The notes below the pieces were generated by a model. That model saw nothing but the letters and a program-made list of their open reading frames with translations. It ran no database searches and had not been told where the DNA came from. From Evansella cellulosilytica DSM 2522 (lineage in GTDB: Bacteria; Bacillota; Bacilli; Bacillales; Salisediminibacteriaceae), in assembly GCF_000177235.2 (NCBI RefSeq), contig NC_014829.1, positions 1,798,001-1,862,000 of the forward strand: 64,000 nt of DNA, given 5' to 3'. Shown piece by piece: positions 47,047 to 57,188 of the stretch. Position 1 is the first letter of the stretch. Every line of letters begins with the position of its first letter. The position numbers and the translations under genes are program-made.

Positions 47047-49119
47047 ATGACCACTAAAAATAAAAAAACAAAAAGCAATCATTTGCCAATACGTCTGAAT
47101 ATTTTATTTTTTCTTGTCTTTTTATTGTTTTCGGCTCTTATTTTGAGGCTAGGGGTCGTGCAAATTGTTCAAGGAGAGGAATTTCAAGAACAACTAGAAC
47201 GTACGATAAACGTGAGTGTTCCGATAGATGCACCAAGAGGTTTGATGTATGATAGATATGGAAACATCCTTGTTGATAATGAACTCCAATTTACCGTTAC
47301 GTATACTAATAGAAAAACACCACAGCTAGAAATGATAGAAACGGCTAGAAAATTAAATGAATTTGTTACTATTGAATCTAGAAGAACGGAACGAGATTTA
47401 CGGGAATATTGGGCACTGCTTAACCATGATGAATATATAGAATTAATGTCCATAGAAGAGGAAAGTGAATTAGAATTATCAAATGCAGAAGCACACACGG
47501 CTCGTCTTGATAGAATTCCTGAGGAAGAGATTGATGCGCTTCAAGAAGATGAATATGAAATGCAAGTTTATTCTTTGTGGCGAGAATTTAATACTGGGTA
47601 TAATGATTTACCACATAAAGTGGCACAAGGAATCACTTATGAGCAGGCTGCGTTAATTATGGAGAATTTAGAACACCTGCCTGGTGTAGATATCATTCGT
47701 GATGCTGAAAGAAAATATATATACGGCGATTCTCTCCGTAGAGTTTTTGGAAACGTTGGATCAATACAACGTGATAATATCGATTATTACCTTGCTAATG
47801 GTTATTTAAGAAATGAACAAGTTGGAACGAGCTATATTGAAGCACAGTATGAATCAGTCCTCCGAGGAAGAAATGGGCGTCTAGAAAACTTTATGGATCA
47901 GGATGGTAACTTCTTACGGAATCCTGAGGAACATGTTGGAAGTAGAGGAAATGATTTAGTATTAACGTTTGATATGGAATTACAACAACATGTTGAGAAA
48001 GCGATAAAGGATACAGTAGAGTCTGAACGATATTATTCACAGTTCGTTGGTGACCCTGATGCCTATGTTGTCATGATGGAGCCACATACTGGCGATATTT
48101 TAGCGATGGCAGGGTATAGAGATGAAGCAAATAGAAATGTGTTGACGACGTTTACTGGGAGCTTTGAAATGGGGTCGGCGATTAAAGGTGCAACAGTGCT
48201 TGCTGGCTTTGACTCAGGAGTATTTGCTCCAGGAGATCGTGTATGGGATAGAACGATGAACCTTTCTGGTGGAGGAACAATAAGCTCACATACAACTTTA
48301 GGGTCAGTAGATCATTTAACTGCCTTAGAGAGGTCCTCTAACATATATATGGTATATGTTGCTATGAGACTTATTGGCTATAGTCCTGGTGTTTCTTCAA
48401 GTTGGGGTAATTACTACCGTGGATATGATATATTGCGTGATTATTATGCACAATTTGGCTTAGGTGTTCCGACAGGTATTGATTTACCTAATGAATCAGC
48501 TGGTATTAATGGCGGGAACATTCCAGAGCCAGGTAGATTATTATATTTGTCTTTTGGACAATTTGATACGTACACACCGATGCAGTTAGCACAGTATGTT
48601 GCAACGATAGCAAACGACGGTTATCGTGTAGCCCCTAGAGTAGTAAAAGAAATTAGAGAACCTAGTAGAGATAGGAATGAATTAGGGCAAATATCACAGC
48701 AGGTGGAGCCAAAGATTTTAAATTCTTTAGATATGGACCCATGGTATATTGATGAAGTGAAAAAAGGGTTTCACCGAGTGACACACGGGAATCAAGGGAC
48801 TGCTAGAAGCTTTTTTGCGGATAGACCGTACGATGCAGCTGGGAAAACAGGTACCGCTCAGGTCTTTGTAGATGGGAAACCAGCGAATAATCAAACGTTT
48901 GTAGCTTTTGCACCTTACGATAACCCAGAAGTTGCAATTGCAGTCGTTGTTCCAGGCATCAGTAACCAGGCAAGTGCTAGTGGTGCTGCTAATACAATTT
49001 CTCAAAAAGTGCTTGATGCGTATTTTGACTTAAAGGAAGAACGCCGTGGGCCATTGAATTGGGACGAAGACTTGTTAGAAGATGAAGAAGACGATGAAGA
49101 TGAAGAAGAAAGTGAATAA
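47047..49119 (+). CDS. pbpA: Class B penicillin-binding protein PBP2A-like (PbpA), transpeptidase
   Basis: Cell wall transpeptidase of the elongation type. 690 aa: short cytoplasmic N-terminus, one membrane anchor (about residues 16-38), a dimerisation/pedestal region with PRGLMYDRYGN, and the transpeptidase domain with the SxxK serine at residue 377 (SAIK), SSN at 430-432 and KTGT at 600-603. A Glu/Asp-rich tail ends it. In B. subtilis pst follows; here a convergent pair follows instead. Confidence 0.94.
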   Translation: MTTKNKKTKSNHLPIRLNILFFLVFLLFSALILRLGVVQIVQGEEFQEQLERTINVSVPIDAPRGLMYDRYGNILVDNELQFTVTYTNRKTPQLEMIETARKLNEFVTIESRRTERDLREYWALLNHDEYIELMSIEEESELELSNAEAHTARLDRIPEEEIDALQEDEYEMQVYSLWREFNTGYNDLPHKVAQGITYEQAALIMENLEHLPGVDIIRDAERKYIYGDSLRRVFGNVGSIQRDNIDYYLANGYLRNEQVGTSYIEAQYESVLRGRNGRLENFMDQDGNFLRNPEEHVGSRGNDLVLTFDMELQQHVEKAIKDTVESERYYSQFVGDPDAYVVMMEPHTGDILAMAGYRDEANRNVLTTFTGSFEMGSAIKGATVLAGFDSGVFAPGDRVWDRTMNLSGGGTISSHTTLGSVDHLTALERSSNIYMVYVAMRLIGYSPGVSSSWGNYYRGYDILRDYYAQFGLGVPTGIDLPNESAGINGGNIPEPGRLLYLSFGQFDTYTPMQLAQYVATIANDGYRVAPRVVKEIREPSRDRNELGQISQQVEPKILNSLDMDPWYIDEVKKGFHRVTHGNQGTARSFFADRPYDAAGKTGTAQVFVDGKPANNQTFVAFAPYDNPEVAIAVVVPGISNQASASGAANTISQKVLDAYFDLKEERRGPLNWDEDLLEDEEDDEDEEESE

Positions 49120-49125
49120 TGAAAG

Positions 49126-49174
49126 AAAAGGGAGACTCAAAAGGTTGATTTTTACCTGTTGAGTCTCCCTTTTT
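49126..49174. terminator. Bidirectional palindromic terminator, GACTC family
   Basis: AAAAGGGAGACTCAA pairs with TTGAGTCTCCCTTTT; an inner AAGGT/ACCTG pairing extends it. Separates convergent pbpA and the yqzC-like gene. Nearly identical, in inverted orientation, to 19091-19139. Confidence 0.88.
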
Positions 49175-49178
49175 ATAG

Positions 49179-49733
49179 TTATTGAACTAAGACATCGATA
49201 ATGTCATCCCAAGACATTTCGCTAGAAACATCGTAGTCGCCCATTCTTAAATAACGGTCTTGTTCTAAATCCATGATATACGCTTCAAATGCTCTAGCAT
49301 CTTCGATAATATTTAGTGACTCTAAACGCTCTGTAATATCTCTTGTAGACATTCCAGCTTCAACAGTCAGCGTTACTTCAATTATGCTAGAATCCTCTTC
49401 TTCAATAGCCTCTTCTTCGGTAGTCTCTTCTTCGATTTCAACTTCCTCAGTAGTCTCTTCTTCAACTATGTCTTGTTGATTGTTCTCCTGAAGCAGTAAA
49501 ATTTCATTTTCAAGTGCTAACAATTGATCACGTAGTTCAGAGTATTCCTCGTTTGTTAGTACTGTAAAATCCTCTTGTTCAACTTGAGAAAGGGCATCTT
49601 CTATCGTTAAGGGCTCGTCTGATTCTATTTCTGCTTGTCCAGAAGCACCGGAAAAGAAATATACGGATGAGAATATAGAGGTAGCAGCAAAAACTCCAAT
49701 AGCTGAGCCGCGTAATTGATGTTTTATAGACAC
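49179..49733 (-). CDS. YqzC-like membrane-anchored protein with MltG-type LysM-like domain
   Basis: 184 aa. N-terminal membrane anchor (about residues 10-30), a Gln/Glu-rich coiled linker with TEE repeats (residues 85-115), and a C-terminal domain of about 65 residues (VTLTVEAGMSTRDITERLESLNII...RMGDYDV) that resembles the LysM-like N-terminal part of the lytic transglycosylase MltG (YceG). The catalytic MltG domain is absent. Position matches yqzC, inferred from synteny. GGAAGGGG site on the minus strand. Confidence 0.72.
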   Translation of the reverse strand: MSIKHQLRGSAIGVFAATSIFSSVYFFSGASGQAEIESDEPLTIEDALSQVEQEDFTVLTNEEYSELRDQLLALENEILLLQENNQQDIVEEETTEEVEIEEETTEEEAIEEEDSSIIEVTLTVEAGMSTRDITERLESLNIIEDARAFEAYIMDLEQDRYLRMGDYDVSSEMSWDDIIDVLVQ

Positions 49734-49749
49734 GATTGTTTTCCCCTTC

Positions 49750-50085
49750 CTAATTTCGACTTGATAACAGTTCTTCTACTACCGCTTCTTCTTTATTAGT
49801 AATCATTGCTATATCCTCTACTGAATAGCCGTCTTCATACATAGTTAACACATCGTCCCTTGTAAGAGGACGATTACTATTAGCAGAATTACTTTCTAAC
49901 GAAGGAAGCATTGTTTCTTCTTCAAGAACTTTCACTTTTTTCTTAATTTGATACATTTCCTGCATTAATTGAATTGATAGGTTCTCTAATTGCTTTTCAA
50001 CTTCTTTTGATCGATCCTTTTGTGTAATCGATAAAATGAAAAGAAGAGTAGATAAAACAAATAAAATAATTATTGTTATTTCCAT
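49750..50085 (-). CDS. YqzD-like single-pass membrane protein
   Basis: 111 aa: one N-terminal membrane helix (residues 2-20), a coiled coil (about 27-60), and a C-terminal helix-turn-helix-like end (LTRDDVLTMYEDGYSVEDIAMIT...EEAVVEELL). Located 16 bases upstream of the yqzC-like gene on the same strand, so they form an operon. GGAGGAAAAAG precedes the ATG. Function unknown. Confidence 0.72.
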   Translation of the reverse strand: MEITIIILFVLSTLLFILSITQKDRSKEVEKQLENLSIQLMQEMYQIKKKVKVLEEETMLPSLESNSANSNRPLTRDDVLTMYEDGYSVEDIAMITNKEEAVVEELLSSRN

Positions 50086-50501
50086 TACTTTTTCCTCCGT
50101 TTTTCAAATCTCTTTCTCATACATCATTAGTTATAACACAATTTCTTTTTCCTTCCTAGATGTCGTAAGTAGGAAATGTCAAAAAAGCACGGTTTCACGC
50201 GAGTTGTTCATAAAAAATACCAAGAATTACATAATTGTTTGTAGAATTGTTTTTAGTTATTCCTTTGTATATGGATTAATTAAAAAAATATAAAATTTTT
50301 TTAATTATTATAACAACGAAGGAGAGGGGCATGACATTTAATGACAAAAATACCTTCTTGTTGTAAAACGCATCTCTAGGTAAGATGGTGATACAAAGTT
50401 ATTAAACTACTATTACTATTATAAAAAACATAAAATAGAACCTTTTTTATACATAAGCTATTTACTAAGTAGCTAAAAATTTATTTAGGAGGGAATGTTC
50501 A
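50086..50501. other. Divergent intergenic region with an AT-only inverted repeat
   Basis: 416 bases. At 50278-50306 an 11-bp perfect inverted repeat AATTAAAAAAA / TTTTTTTAATT surrounds TATAAAA. No coding sequence is convincing; promoters for both flanking genes must lie here but I could not fix them. Confidence 0.5.
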
Positions 50502-51098
50502 ATGTCTGTATTGCCGAAGTTATCCATTGATTATAATAAAGAATACGCGATTAAAATGAGTGAAGAAATAATTATGCTAAATCCGACAGAATTCCAACAT
50601 TTTAAGCAAGGAGAAAGTAATAATATATCATGGAAATGGATGCATCTACCTATGAAAACAGAGGGAAAGCAATTAAGTAAGATTGTTTTGCATAACAAAT
50701 GTGACCTTCCATTACATGTTACAAACTTAATTCGCTTTGAAACGAATAGTAAGGCAGACATTCCACTCGTCTATTATTCTGTTTCAAAGTCTGCCATCAT
50801 TCTTTATGATGGAAAAGATTATCGTTTATTTGGAAGTATTAGCGATCAAGGTAAATGTGGTAAGTTTAGTACGAGATTAATAAACATGGATAATTGGGCA
50901 AGAGGAACGACCTTACCTTTCCAGCCGTTGACTAAAGGAAGTAATGGATGGGGAATGGAATTTGACTTTATATTACCGAGTCATTCATCAACATTCTTTT
51001 ATGAGTGGGAATTAAAAAGTGAACATTTATATGAAATTGAAGAGCTACATTCGCAATACCAGTTATTATTAGGTGAAAAAGTACACTCTAACAAATAA
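50502..51098 (+). CDS. Hypothetical protein, family not recognised
   Basis: 198 aa from ATG 50502 with a strong AGGAGGG site. No signal peptide, membrane segment or known motif seen. Composition is that of a soluble, mostly beta protein; conserved-looking features include ISWKWMHLP, IVLHNKCDLPLHV and GWGMEFDFILPSHSSTFFYEWEL. It precedes rpmG with 75 bases between. Clearly coding by its ribosome site and length; function unknown. Confidence 0.75.
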   Translation: MSVLPKLSIDYNKEYAIKMSEEIIMLNPTEFQHFKQGESNNISWKWMHLPMKTEGKQLSKIVLHNKCDLPLHVTNLIRFETNSKADIPLVYYSVSKSAIILYDGKDYRLFGSISDQGKCGKFSTRLINMDNWARGTTLPFQPLTKGSNGWGMEFDFILPSHSSTFFYEWELKSEHLYEIEELHSQYQLLLGEKVHSNK

Positions 51099-51173
51099 AT
51101 CCTCTTGAACATCATGCTACTTTTTGATATTATTTTAAGGTATGAACTAGTTTAAAGTTTGGAGGGAAAAAGT

Positions 51174-51323
51174 ATGCGCGTACAAGTAACTTTAGCTTGC
51201 ACAGAAACTGGTGATCGTAACTACATCACTACTAAAAATAAACGTCAAAATCCTGACCGTATGGAGCTTAAAAAATATAGCCCAAGATTAGGCCGTCACA
51301 CGTTACATCGTGAGACTAAATAA
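51174..51323 (+). CDS. rpmG: 50S ribosomal protein L33, zinc-free (C-minus) form
   Basis: 49 aa, TTTGGAGGG site before ATG 51174. Sequence [21 protein letters not shown] and a C-terminus [10 protein letters not shown] identify L33. Zinc-binding L33 has two CxxC-type pairs; here only one Cys remains (residue 9), the second is Thr and the later pair is replaced by Ser and Leu. Such paralogues replace the zinc form when zinc is short, usually under Zur; no Zur box is evident upstream. Confidence 0.93.
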   Translation: MRVQVTLACTETGDRNYITTKNKRQNPDRMELKKYSPRLGRHTLHRETK

Positions 51324-51331
51324 TAAGGTAT

Positions 51332-51371
51332 AAGTGACTTGAAGCTGTTTGCTTTGAGTCACTTTTTTTTT
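51332..51371 (+). terminator. Terminator of rpmG
   Basis: AAGTGACTTGAA pairs with TTTGAGTCACTT with one mismatch, followed by eight T. Confidence 0.85.
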
Positions 51372-51385
51372 AAAAGGAAGAAAAG

Positions 51386-51433
51386 AGAGGTTGACTCAAA
51401 AGGTTGATTTTTTACCTTTTGAGTCAACCTCTT
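51386..51433. terminator. Palindromic hairpin, GACTC family
   Basis: AGAGGTTGACTCAAAAGGT pairs perfectly with ACCTTTTGAGTCAACCTCT around TGATTTTTT, only 15 bases after the rpmG terminator, so it is redundant as a terminator. Confidence 0.8.
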
Positions 51434-51576
51434 ACTTTACTAGGGGGAATCCTGTTCCTTATCAGCTGCCATAGCTTAGGAACTTTCTTACAGAGTTTTT
51501 ATACAATTTAATTAATTTTTTATATAATGTGTTAATATAAACTTGTAAAACATTGATATTAAGGTAGGTTTTGGTA

Positions 51577-52143
51577 GTGGAGAAAAGGGAATTAAGAACA
51601 AAGATATTAGACGAACTAGCTTCTCTTGATAGTAGCCAAGTAAAAAAGAGGACAAAACAAATACATAATCAATTATTTCATTTTTCTGAATGGACAAAAG
51701 CAAAAGTAATAGGTATTACTATTTCAGTAAAAAGTGAAATTGACACATTTCATATTATACAAAAGGCTTGGGAGCAGGGGAAAGTAGTGGTCGTTCCGAA
51801 GTGTATTCCTCAAAACAGGCAATTAATATTTTATAAAATTACTTCTTTTGATCAGCTGGAACAGTCTTTTTATGGACTTAAAGAACCGAACATACATGAA
51901 GTAGAAGAAATTGCGCCAAAAGAAATAGAACTTCTTTTAGTCCCAGGCTTGGTTTTTGATTATAGAGGGTACAGAGTAGGCTATGGGGGTGGCTATTACG
52001 ACCGTTTTTTGTCTGTGAATTCTATTAAAACATGCTCTGTCTGTTTTGAACGACAACTTGTCAAATGTATTCCGAACGAACATCATGATAAACGTGTTAA
52101 CTTCATAATTACCGAGGATAGAATTTTAAAATCATATAGATAA
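51577..52143 (+). CDS. yqgN: 5-formyltetrahydrofolate cyclo-ligase (YqgN)
   Basis: ATP-dependent conversion of 5-formyl-THF to 5,10-methenyl-THF. 188 aa; N-terminal KRELRTKILDEL, and the signature LLVPGLVFDYRGYRVGYGGGYYDRFL holds the nucleotide-binding loop. GTG 51577 is preferred because AAGGTAGG is 8 bases upstream; the TTG at 51571 is too close. Confidence 0.92.
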   Translation: MEKRELRTKILDELASLDSSQVKKRTKQIHNQLFHFSEWTKAKVIGITISVKSEIDTFHIIQKAWEQGKVVVVPKCIPQNRQLIFYKITSFDQLEQSFYGLKEPNIHEVEEIAPKEIELLLVPGLVFDYRGYRVGYGGGYYDRFLSVNSIKTCSVCFERQLVKCIPNEHHDKRVNFIITEDRILKSYR

Positions 52144-52223
52144 CTTTAATGGAGAAAAATAATAATGACATTAGTTGTGTGAATGTTAATGAATATTATT
52201 TCTGGCACTGACAATTATTTTAA

Positions 52224-53198
<975 letters not shown>

Positions 53199-53225
53199 TT
53201 AAAGTTAATAACTAACAGAAGCCTC

Positions 53226-53305
53226 TGCAATGGCTACCTTGCCACGGTCCACTATAAGACACTTATAGTGGACTTTTGAGTGACTACGGGATTCTGTGCA
53301 TTGCA
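53226..53305. repeat. Palindromic intergenic repeat, copy 2 (terminator-like)
   Basis: Outer 7-bp inverted repeat TGCAATG (53226-53232) / CATTGCA (53299-53305) encloses a perfect 12-bp stem GTCCACTATAAG / CTTATAGTGGAC (53247-53258, 53262-53273) followed by TTTTGAG. Same plan as 24410-24493. It probably ends ldh. Confidence 0.7.
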
Positions 53306-53484
53306 TTCAACTTGGTTTTTAATTTTGGATCGCGGACACTCACTTTTCAACACTAGAGCTTCGCGCCTTCCAACAAAAACAAAAAGTCACAACTAATCGT
53401 TTATTGTATATATTTATTTTTTTCTTAAGGATAAACAGGGCTCATTTAATCCACCCTATTTACTAGAGAAGGGAGGGAATGGCG

Positions 53485-53661
53485 ATGCAACGAATGTTGT
53501 TAATGATCGGCATCTTCTTTGGTGTAATGAGCTTATTTAATAACAGATATCGTGTAATCAATGCATTTCTTTCAAAAAGATGGCTTAGACGCTTATCAGT
53601 AGCTTTAGTTATGCGTATACCAGCAGTAAGAGAAAAAATGATGTATCAAATGTTACGGTAG
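53485..53661 (+). CDS. yqgO: YqgO-like small protein
   Basis: 58 aa from ATG 53485 (GGGAGGG is 7 bases upstream; ATG 53479 is adjacent to it). One N-terminal hydrophobic helix (about residues 3-16), then a basic amphipathic part (LSKRWLRRLSVALVMRIPAVREK). Position upstream of the rhomboid gene matches yqgO. Function unknown. Confidence 0.72.
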   Translation: MQRMLLMIGIFFGVMSLFNNRYRVINAFLSKRWLRRLSVALVMRIPAVREKMMYQMLR

Positions 53662-53724
53662 TAAACTATTTTTAAACAGTAAAATTAAATGTATATCCTT
53701 TAAAACGAGTTTACTTGTTATCGG

Positions 53725-53765
53725 TGTCCCAAAAGGCTTATATGCCATTTGGGACATTGTCTTTT
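53725..53765 (+). terminator. Terminator of yqgO
   Basis: TGTCCCAAA pairs with TTTGGGACA, inner GGC/GCC, loop TTATAT region, followed by TTGTCTTTT. Confidence 0.8.
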
Positions 53766-53941
53766 ATCTGTTTTGGGCGAGGCGAGAATATTCCTTCCTC
53801 AAGGAATCGTTATGATTTTAAGTGGGGAGGATGTTAAACGTGCATACTCTACAGTTTTTTTCATTAAGTATAGTATTAGTAAATGGATATTACTTTTTAA
53901 ATAATACCTACAATTGGTATAATGAGGAAAGAGGTGTATTG

Positions 53942-54682
53942 GTGACTTGGAAGGCAGTATTTTTTGATCTAGATAATACTTTATATAGTCATGAAAAAGC
54001 ATTTGAAGCTGCTATTGAATGGTGCTATAAAGTGTTCATTAGAAAGAAAGTAGTAGATCACGAATGCTCTTTTACTAAGTTCTTTAAGGTTTTTAAAAAG
54101 AACTGTGATATATTCTGGCCTTTATATGAACAAAAAAAGTTATCGAGAGTTGAATATAAGAGAGTAAGGTTTAATGAAACGATGAAATCATTACACCTTC
54201 CATTTGATGAAAAAGATGCAGATCTTTTTCATCAGGAGTACGAAGACGTAGTTGGAAGTTATAGTGAAGCGTACCCTGGATTATATGACTTATTTACTTT
54301 TTTAAACACTTGTAAGATAAAATATGGAATTATTACGAATGGAAACGTTAAAGTTCAAAATTCAAAAATGAATAAACTGAAATTAAGACGATGGATTCCA
54401 GAAAAATATATTTTTATTTCTGAGCAAATAGGGTTCCATAAACCTGATTATAGGTTATTCTCTTTTGTGAAAGAAAGCGTTAATATGAAAAATGAAGAAT
54501 GCATTTATATCGGTGACTCTTGGTCACAGGATGTTGTAGGAGCGAAAAACGCTGGTTGGGATGCCATTTTTCTCAATACGAGAAACGAGGAAAGGAAGAC
54601 CGATCATGAAGTCATAAAAGAACTATATACGTTACATGATGTGAAAAACTACTTCTTTCATTCGTATAAAGGTAGTTTTTAA
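53942..54682 (+). CDS. HAD-superfamily hydrolase (subfamily IA)
   Basis: 246 aa. Motif I VFFDLDNTLY, motif II ITNGN, motif III lysine in QIGFHKPDYRLF, motif IV YIGDSWSQDVVGAKNAGWDAI. GTG 53942 is placed after GAGGAAAGAGG; the 40 codons upstream are not conserved. Closest in style to YjjG/YfnB-type nucleotide or sugar phosphatases, but the substrate is not determined. It lies 33 bases before the rhomboid gene. Confidence 0.85.
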   Translation: MTWKAVFFDLDNTLYSHEKAFEAAIEWCYKVFIRKKVVDHECSFTKFFKVFKKNCDIFWPLYEQKKLSRVEYKRVRFNETMKSLHLPFDEKDADLFHQEYEDVVGSYSEAYPGLYDLFTFLNTCKIKYGIITNGNVKVQNSKMNKLKLRRWIPEKYIFISEQIGFHKPDYRLFSFVKESVNMKNEECIYIGDSWSQDVVGAKNAGWDAIFLNTRNEERKTDHEVIKELYTLHDVKNYFFHSYKGSF

Positions 54683-54715
54683 CAATTTTTTTAATGATGG
54701 GTAGAGGGTGACTCC

Positions 54716-56290
54716 ATGAATTTATTAACTGTGCAACTGCGATTTTGGGAAATACTGCATCACCTTGTGAATAAAGAGGGGATGCGCGTCGTTCACATCA
54801 GTGAGAAGGGAGAGGAAGTTTGGCTAGAGGATGATAGAACAGAGCCATTTCAAATCATCCGAATAGGCTATAAAGACTTTGATTGGAGTAAAGAACTCAG
54901 GCATGATATAAGTGAAACTTACGATAAAGCAAAGACGATTAGGGGTCAATTAAAACTAAGATCGGCCAATGTAATAAATGTTGTATTATCACCTTATGCA
55001 CCAGTTGATAGTTATGAACATTTAGTTGATCAAGCATTGCCACTTACGGCAGGTGGGAAACAGCAACAGCGAACGATATTATTGACATTACAAAATATGA
55101 ATGAGAAATTATTTCCATTAGCTACAGAATGGAAGCTAAAGGAAACTCCTAGTTTTACTTTTGTTAATGAACTCATTGATATTGAAGGAGAAATTAGAGC
55201 TTTACGCTATGCTGTTATGCAAGCATCGGAAAACCAGGTAGAAAAGGACAGAAAAGTATTTTTTTATGGAAAACCAATAGTTACATTTATTCTTTTAGCT
55301 ACTATTTTAATTATGTATGCCATCGTTGAGTACAATGGATCTTCTATGAGTACTGAAACATTGATTTCATTTGGTGCAAAGTTCAACCCGCTTATACTAC
55401 AAGGGGAATGGTGGCGCTTTTTTAGTGCGATGTTCTTGCATATTGGATTTTTTCATTTAATGATGAATTCATTGGCCTTATTCTATTTAGGAAGTGCCGT
55501 AGAACGGATTTATGGAACAGGTAGGTTTTTAATCATTTATTTAATTGCTGGTTTAGTTGGGTCAATAGCTAGTTTTGCATTAAATGAACAAGTATCTGCT
55601 GGGGCAAGTGGCGCGATTTTTGGGTGTTTTGGAGCATTACTATATTTCGGAATTAAACATAAAAGATTATTTTTTCGAACAATGGGGATGAATGTCATTG
55701 TCATTCTTTCCATTAACTTAGCATTCGGTTTCATCGTGCCAATGATTGATAATGGTGCACATATCGGGGGATTAATTGGAGGTTTTGCTGCATCAGCAAT
55801 TGTCAGCCTTCCAAGAAATAAAAATGTAAAAAGTCAAATAATTGCTATATTTGTAACAATAATAGCCTTCCTTTCATTACTTTCTTATGGCTATAACCAA
55901 CCATTAACAACGCAATCGTATATTGTATACTACCAGATTGGACGCGAATATATAGAAGAAAATAATCTATTTGAAGCAAAACAGTATTTTGAAAAAATAG
56001 TTGAAGGAAATAAAGAAGAAGCCGAACCAATTTTGGATGAAACATATTTTTCTCTAGGATATCTTCATGCGCGACTAGGGGAAGTGGAGGAAGCGAAACA
56101 TTATTTTCACCAGTTTTTAGAAAATGCCCCTCCAGGTTCCGATGAAGCACACTATAACTTATCATTACTTTATTATCAAGATGGGATATATGATTCAGCA
56201 TATTTGCATATTTTGAAAGCTATTGAGTTAAAGCCAGATCAATCAAATTACTTAGAACTTCAAGAAGAGTTAGCAAATTTTATAGAATAA
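54716..56290 (+). CDS. gluP: Rhomboid intramembrane protease GluP (YqgP) with TPR tail
   Basis: 524 aa. A soluble N-terminal domain of about 180 residues, then the rhomboid core with HLMMNSLALFYLG, the catalytic Ser at residue 298 (GASGAIFG) and catalytic His at residue 349 (NGAHIGG). Two TPR-like repeats follow (about residues 405-510: YQIGREYIEENNLFEAKQYF, YFSLGYLHARLGEVEEAKHYF). In B. subtilis YqgP acts in membrane protein quality control with FtsH, including under manganese stress. Complete and normal in length. Confidence 0.94.
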   Translation: MNLLTVQLRFWEILHHLVNKEGMRVVHISEKGEEVWLEDDRTEPFQIIRIGYKDFDWSKELRHDISETYDKAKTIRGQLKLRSANVINVVLSPYAPVDSYEHLVDQALPLTAGGKQQQRTILLTLQNMNEKLFPLATEWKLKETPSFTFVNELIDIEGEIRALRYAVMQASENQVEKDRKVFFYGKPIVTFILLATILIMYAIVEYNGSSMSTETLISFGAKFNPLILQGEWWRFFSAMFLHIGFFHLMMNSLALFYLGSAVERIYGTGRFLIIYLIAGLVGSIASFALNEQVSAGASGAIFGCFGALLYFGIKHKRLFFRTMGMNVIVILSINLAFGFIVPMIDNGAHIGGLIGGFAASAIVSLPRNKNVKSQIIAIFVTIIAFLSLLSYGYNQPLTTQSYIVYYQIGREYIEENNLFEAKQYFEKIVEGNKEEAEPILDETYFSLGYLHARLGEVEEAKHYFHQFLENAPPGSDEAHYNLSLLYYQDGIYDSAYLHILKAIELKPDQSNYLELQEELANFIE

Positions 56291-56291
56291 A

Positions 56292-57188
56292 TTAATGTGA
56301 TTCAATAAGCTGATATAATTGTTGTTTCGTGCCATCCGCAGTTTCAAATAATACCATTAAATGTCCACCACCCTTATGAAGGAGGACAAGTGGCAATGAG
56401 TTGCCGATAGGATCATATTCTTTATCATTAAAAGTGTTTATACCTAATACGTAATTTCTATATAAACCTTCCCAAAGTCTTCCAACGATCTCTGACGTTT
56501 CTTCCTTACTAAAAGAAGGGAGAACGTCATCGTTGTATTTCACTATCTCCGTAAAAGGAATTTCTTCATATTGTGATTTATCAATATTAAATTCTTTAAT
56601 TAGTCCATCATAAATATACGATAATTGCTGATCAATGATGGAGTCCAGTAAATCTTTACTTCTAGATTCCATTGTAGTACTAGGCTTTTTAAAAGTCATT
56701 ATCGGAGATAAAGGTGAGTCGATAATATAAAGAAGATCCGAAGTGATTATTCTTTTACTTTTTATTACCTCGTCCGAGTGATGTACCTCTGCATAATGTA
56801 GCGTTATCATCTCATGCTTCCCACTATCTTCCCCATAATATTGCTTGTCACCAATCACTTTATCTGCATTCATTTCAGAATGATTCATCAAATCGACTAA
56901 AACGCCATTTTCAAACAAAAGAGAGATATCTTGGCGTAAATACACTTGTTCATCTGTTAATGAATCGAATGACCACTCTAAAATATACTCATTCTCGTCC
57001 TTAAGCTCTAATAACTTAACATTCGAATTACTTTCTATGAACGTTAATTTATCGTCTTCTGGAAAATAAATAAGCGCCTCACTTAAATTAGTGGTAGTTT
57101 CACCAACGGGTAGAAGAATAAATAATAATGTAATTATTGCTAATATAAAAAATATCATTGTTTTACTTTTTTTTAATAGGCTTTTCAT
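56292..57188 (-). CDS. Uncharacterised single-pass (secreted domain) protein
   Basis: 298 aa from the ATG at 57188, AGGAGGAAA upstream. N-terminal membrane anchor (residues 10-28), then an extracellular domain with no motif I recognise; it ends close to the stop of gluP (convergent, 1 base between). Family unknown. Confidence 0.72.
   Translation of the reverse strand: MKSLLKKSKTMIFFILAIITLLFILLPVGETTTNLSEALIYFPEDDKLTFIESNSNVKLLELKDENEYILEWSFDSLTDEQVYLRQDISLLFENGVLVDLMNHSEMNADKVIGDKQYYGEDSGKHEMITLHYAEVHHSDEVIKSKRIITSDLLYIIDSPLSPIMTFKKPSTTMESRSKDLLDSIIDQQLSYIYDGLIKEFNIDKSQYEEIPFTEIVKYNDDVLPSFSKEETSEIVGRLWEGLYRNYVLGINTFNDKEYDPIGNSLPLVLLHKGGGHLMVLFETADGTKQQLYQLIESH

Noticed and set aside
53822-53941. 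40-codon extension of the HAD hydrolase
   Set aside because: The sequence before GTG 53942 is hydrophobic and unlike the family; GAGGAAAGAGG precedes the GTG.
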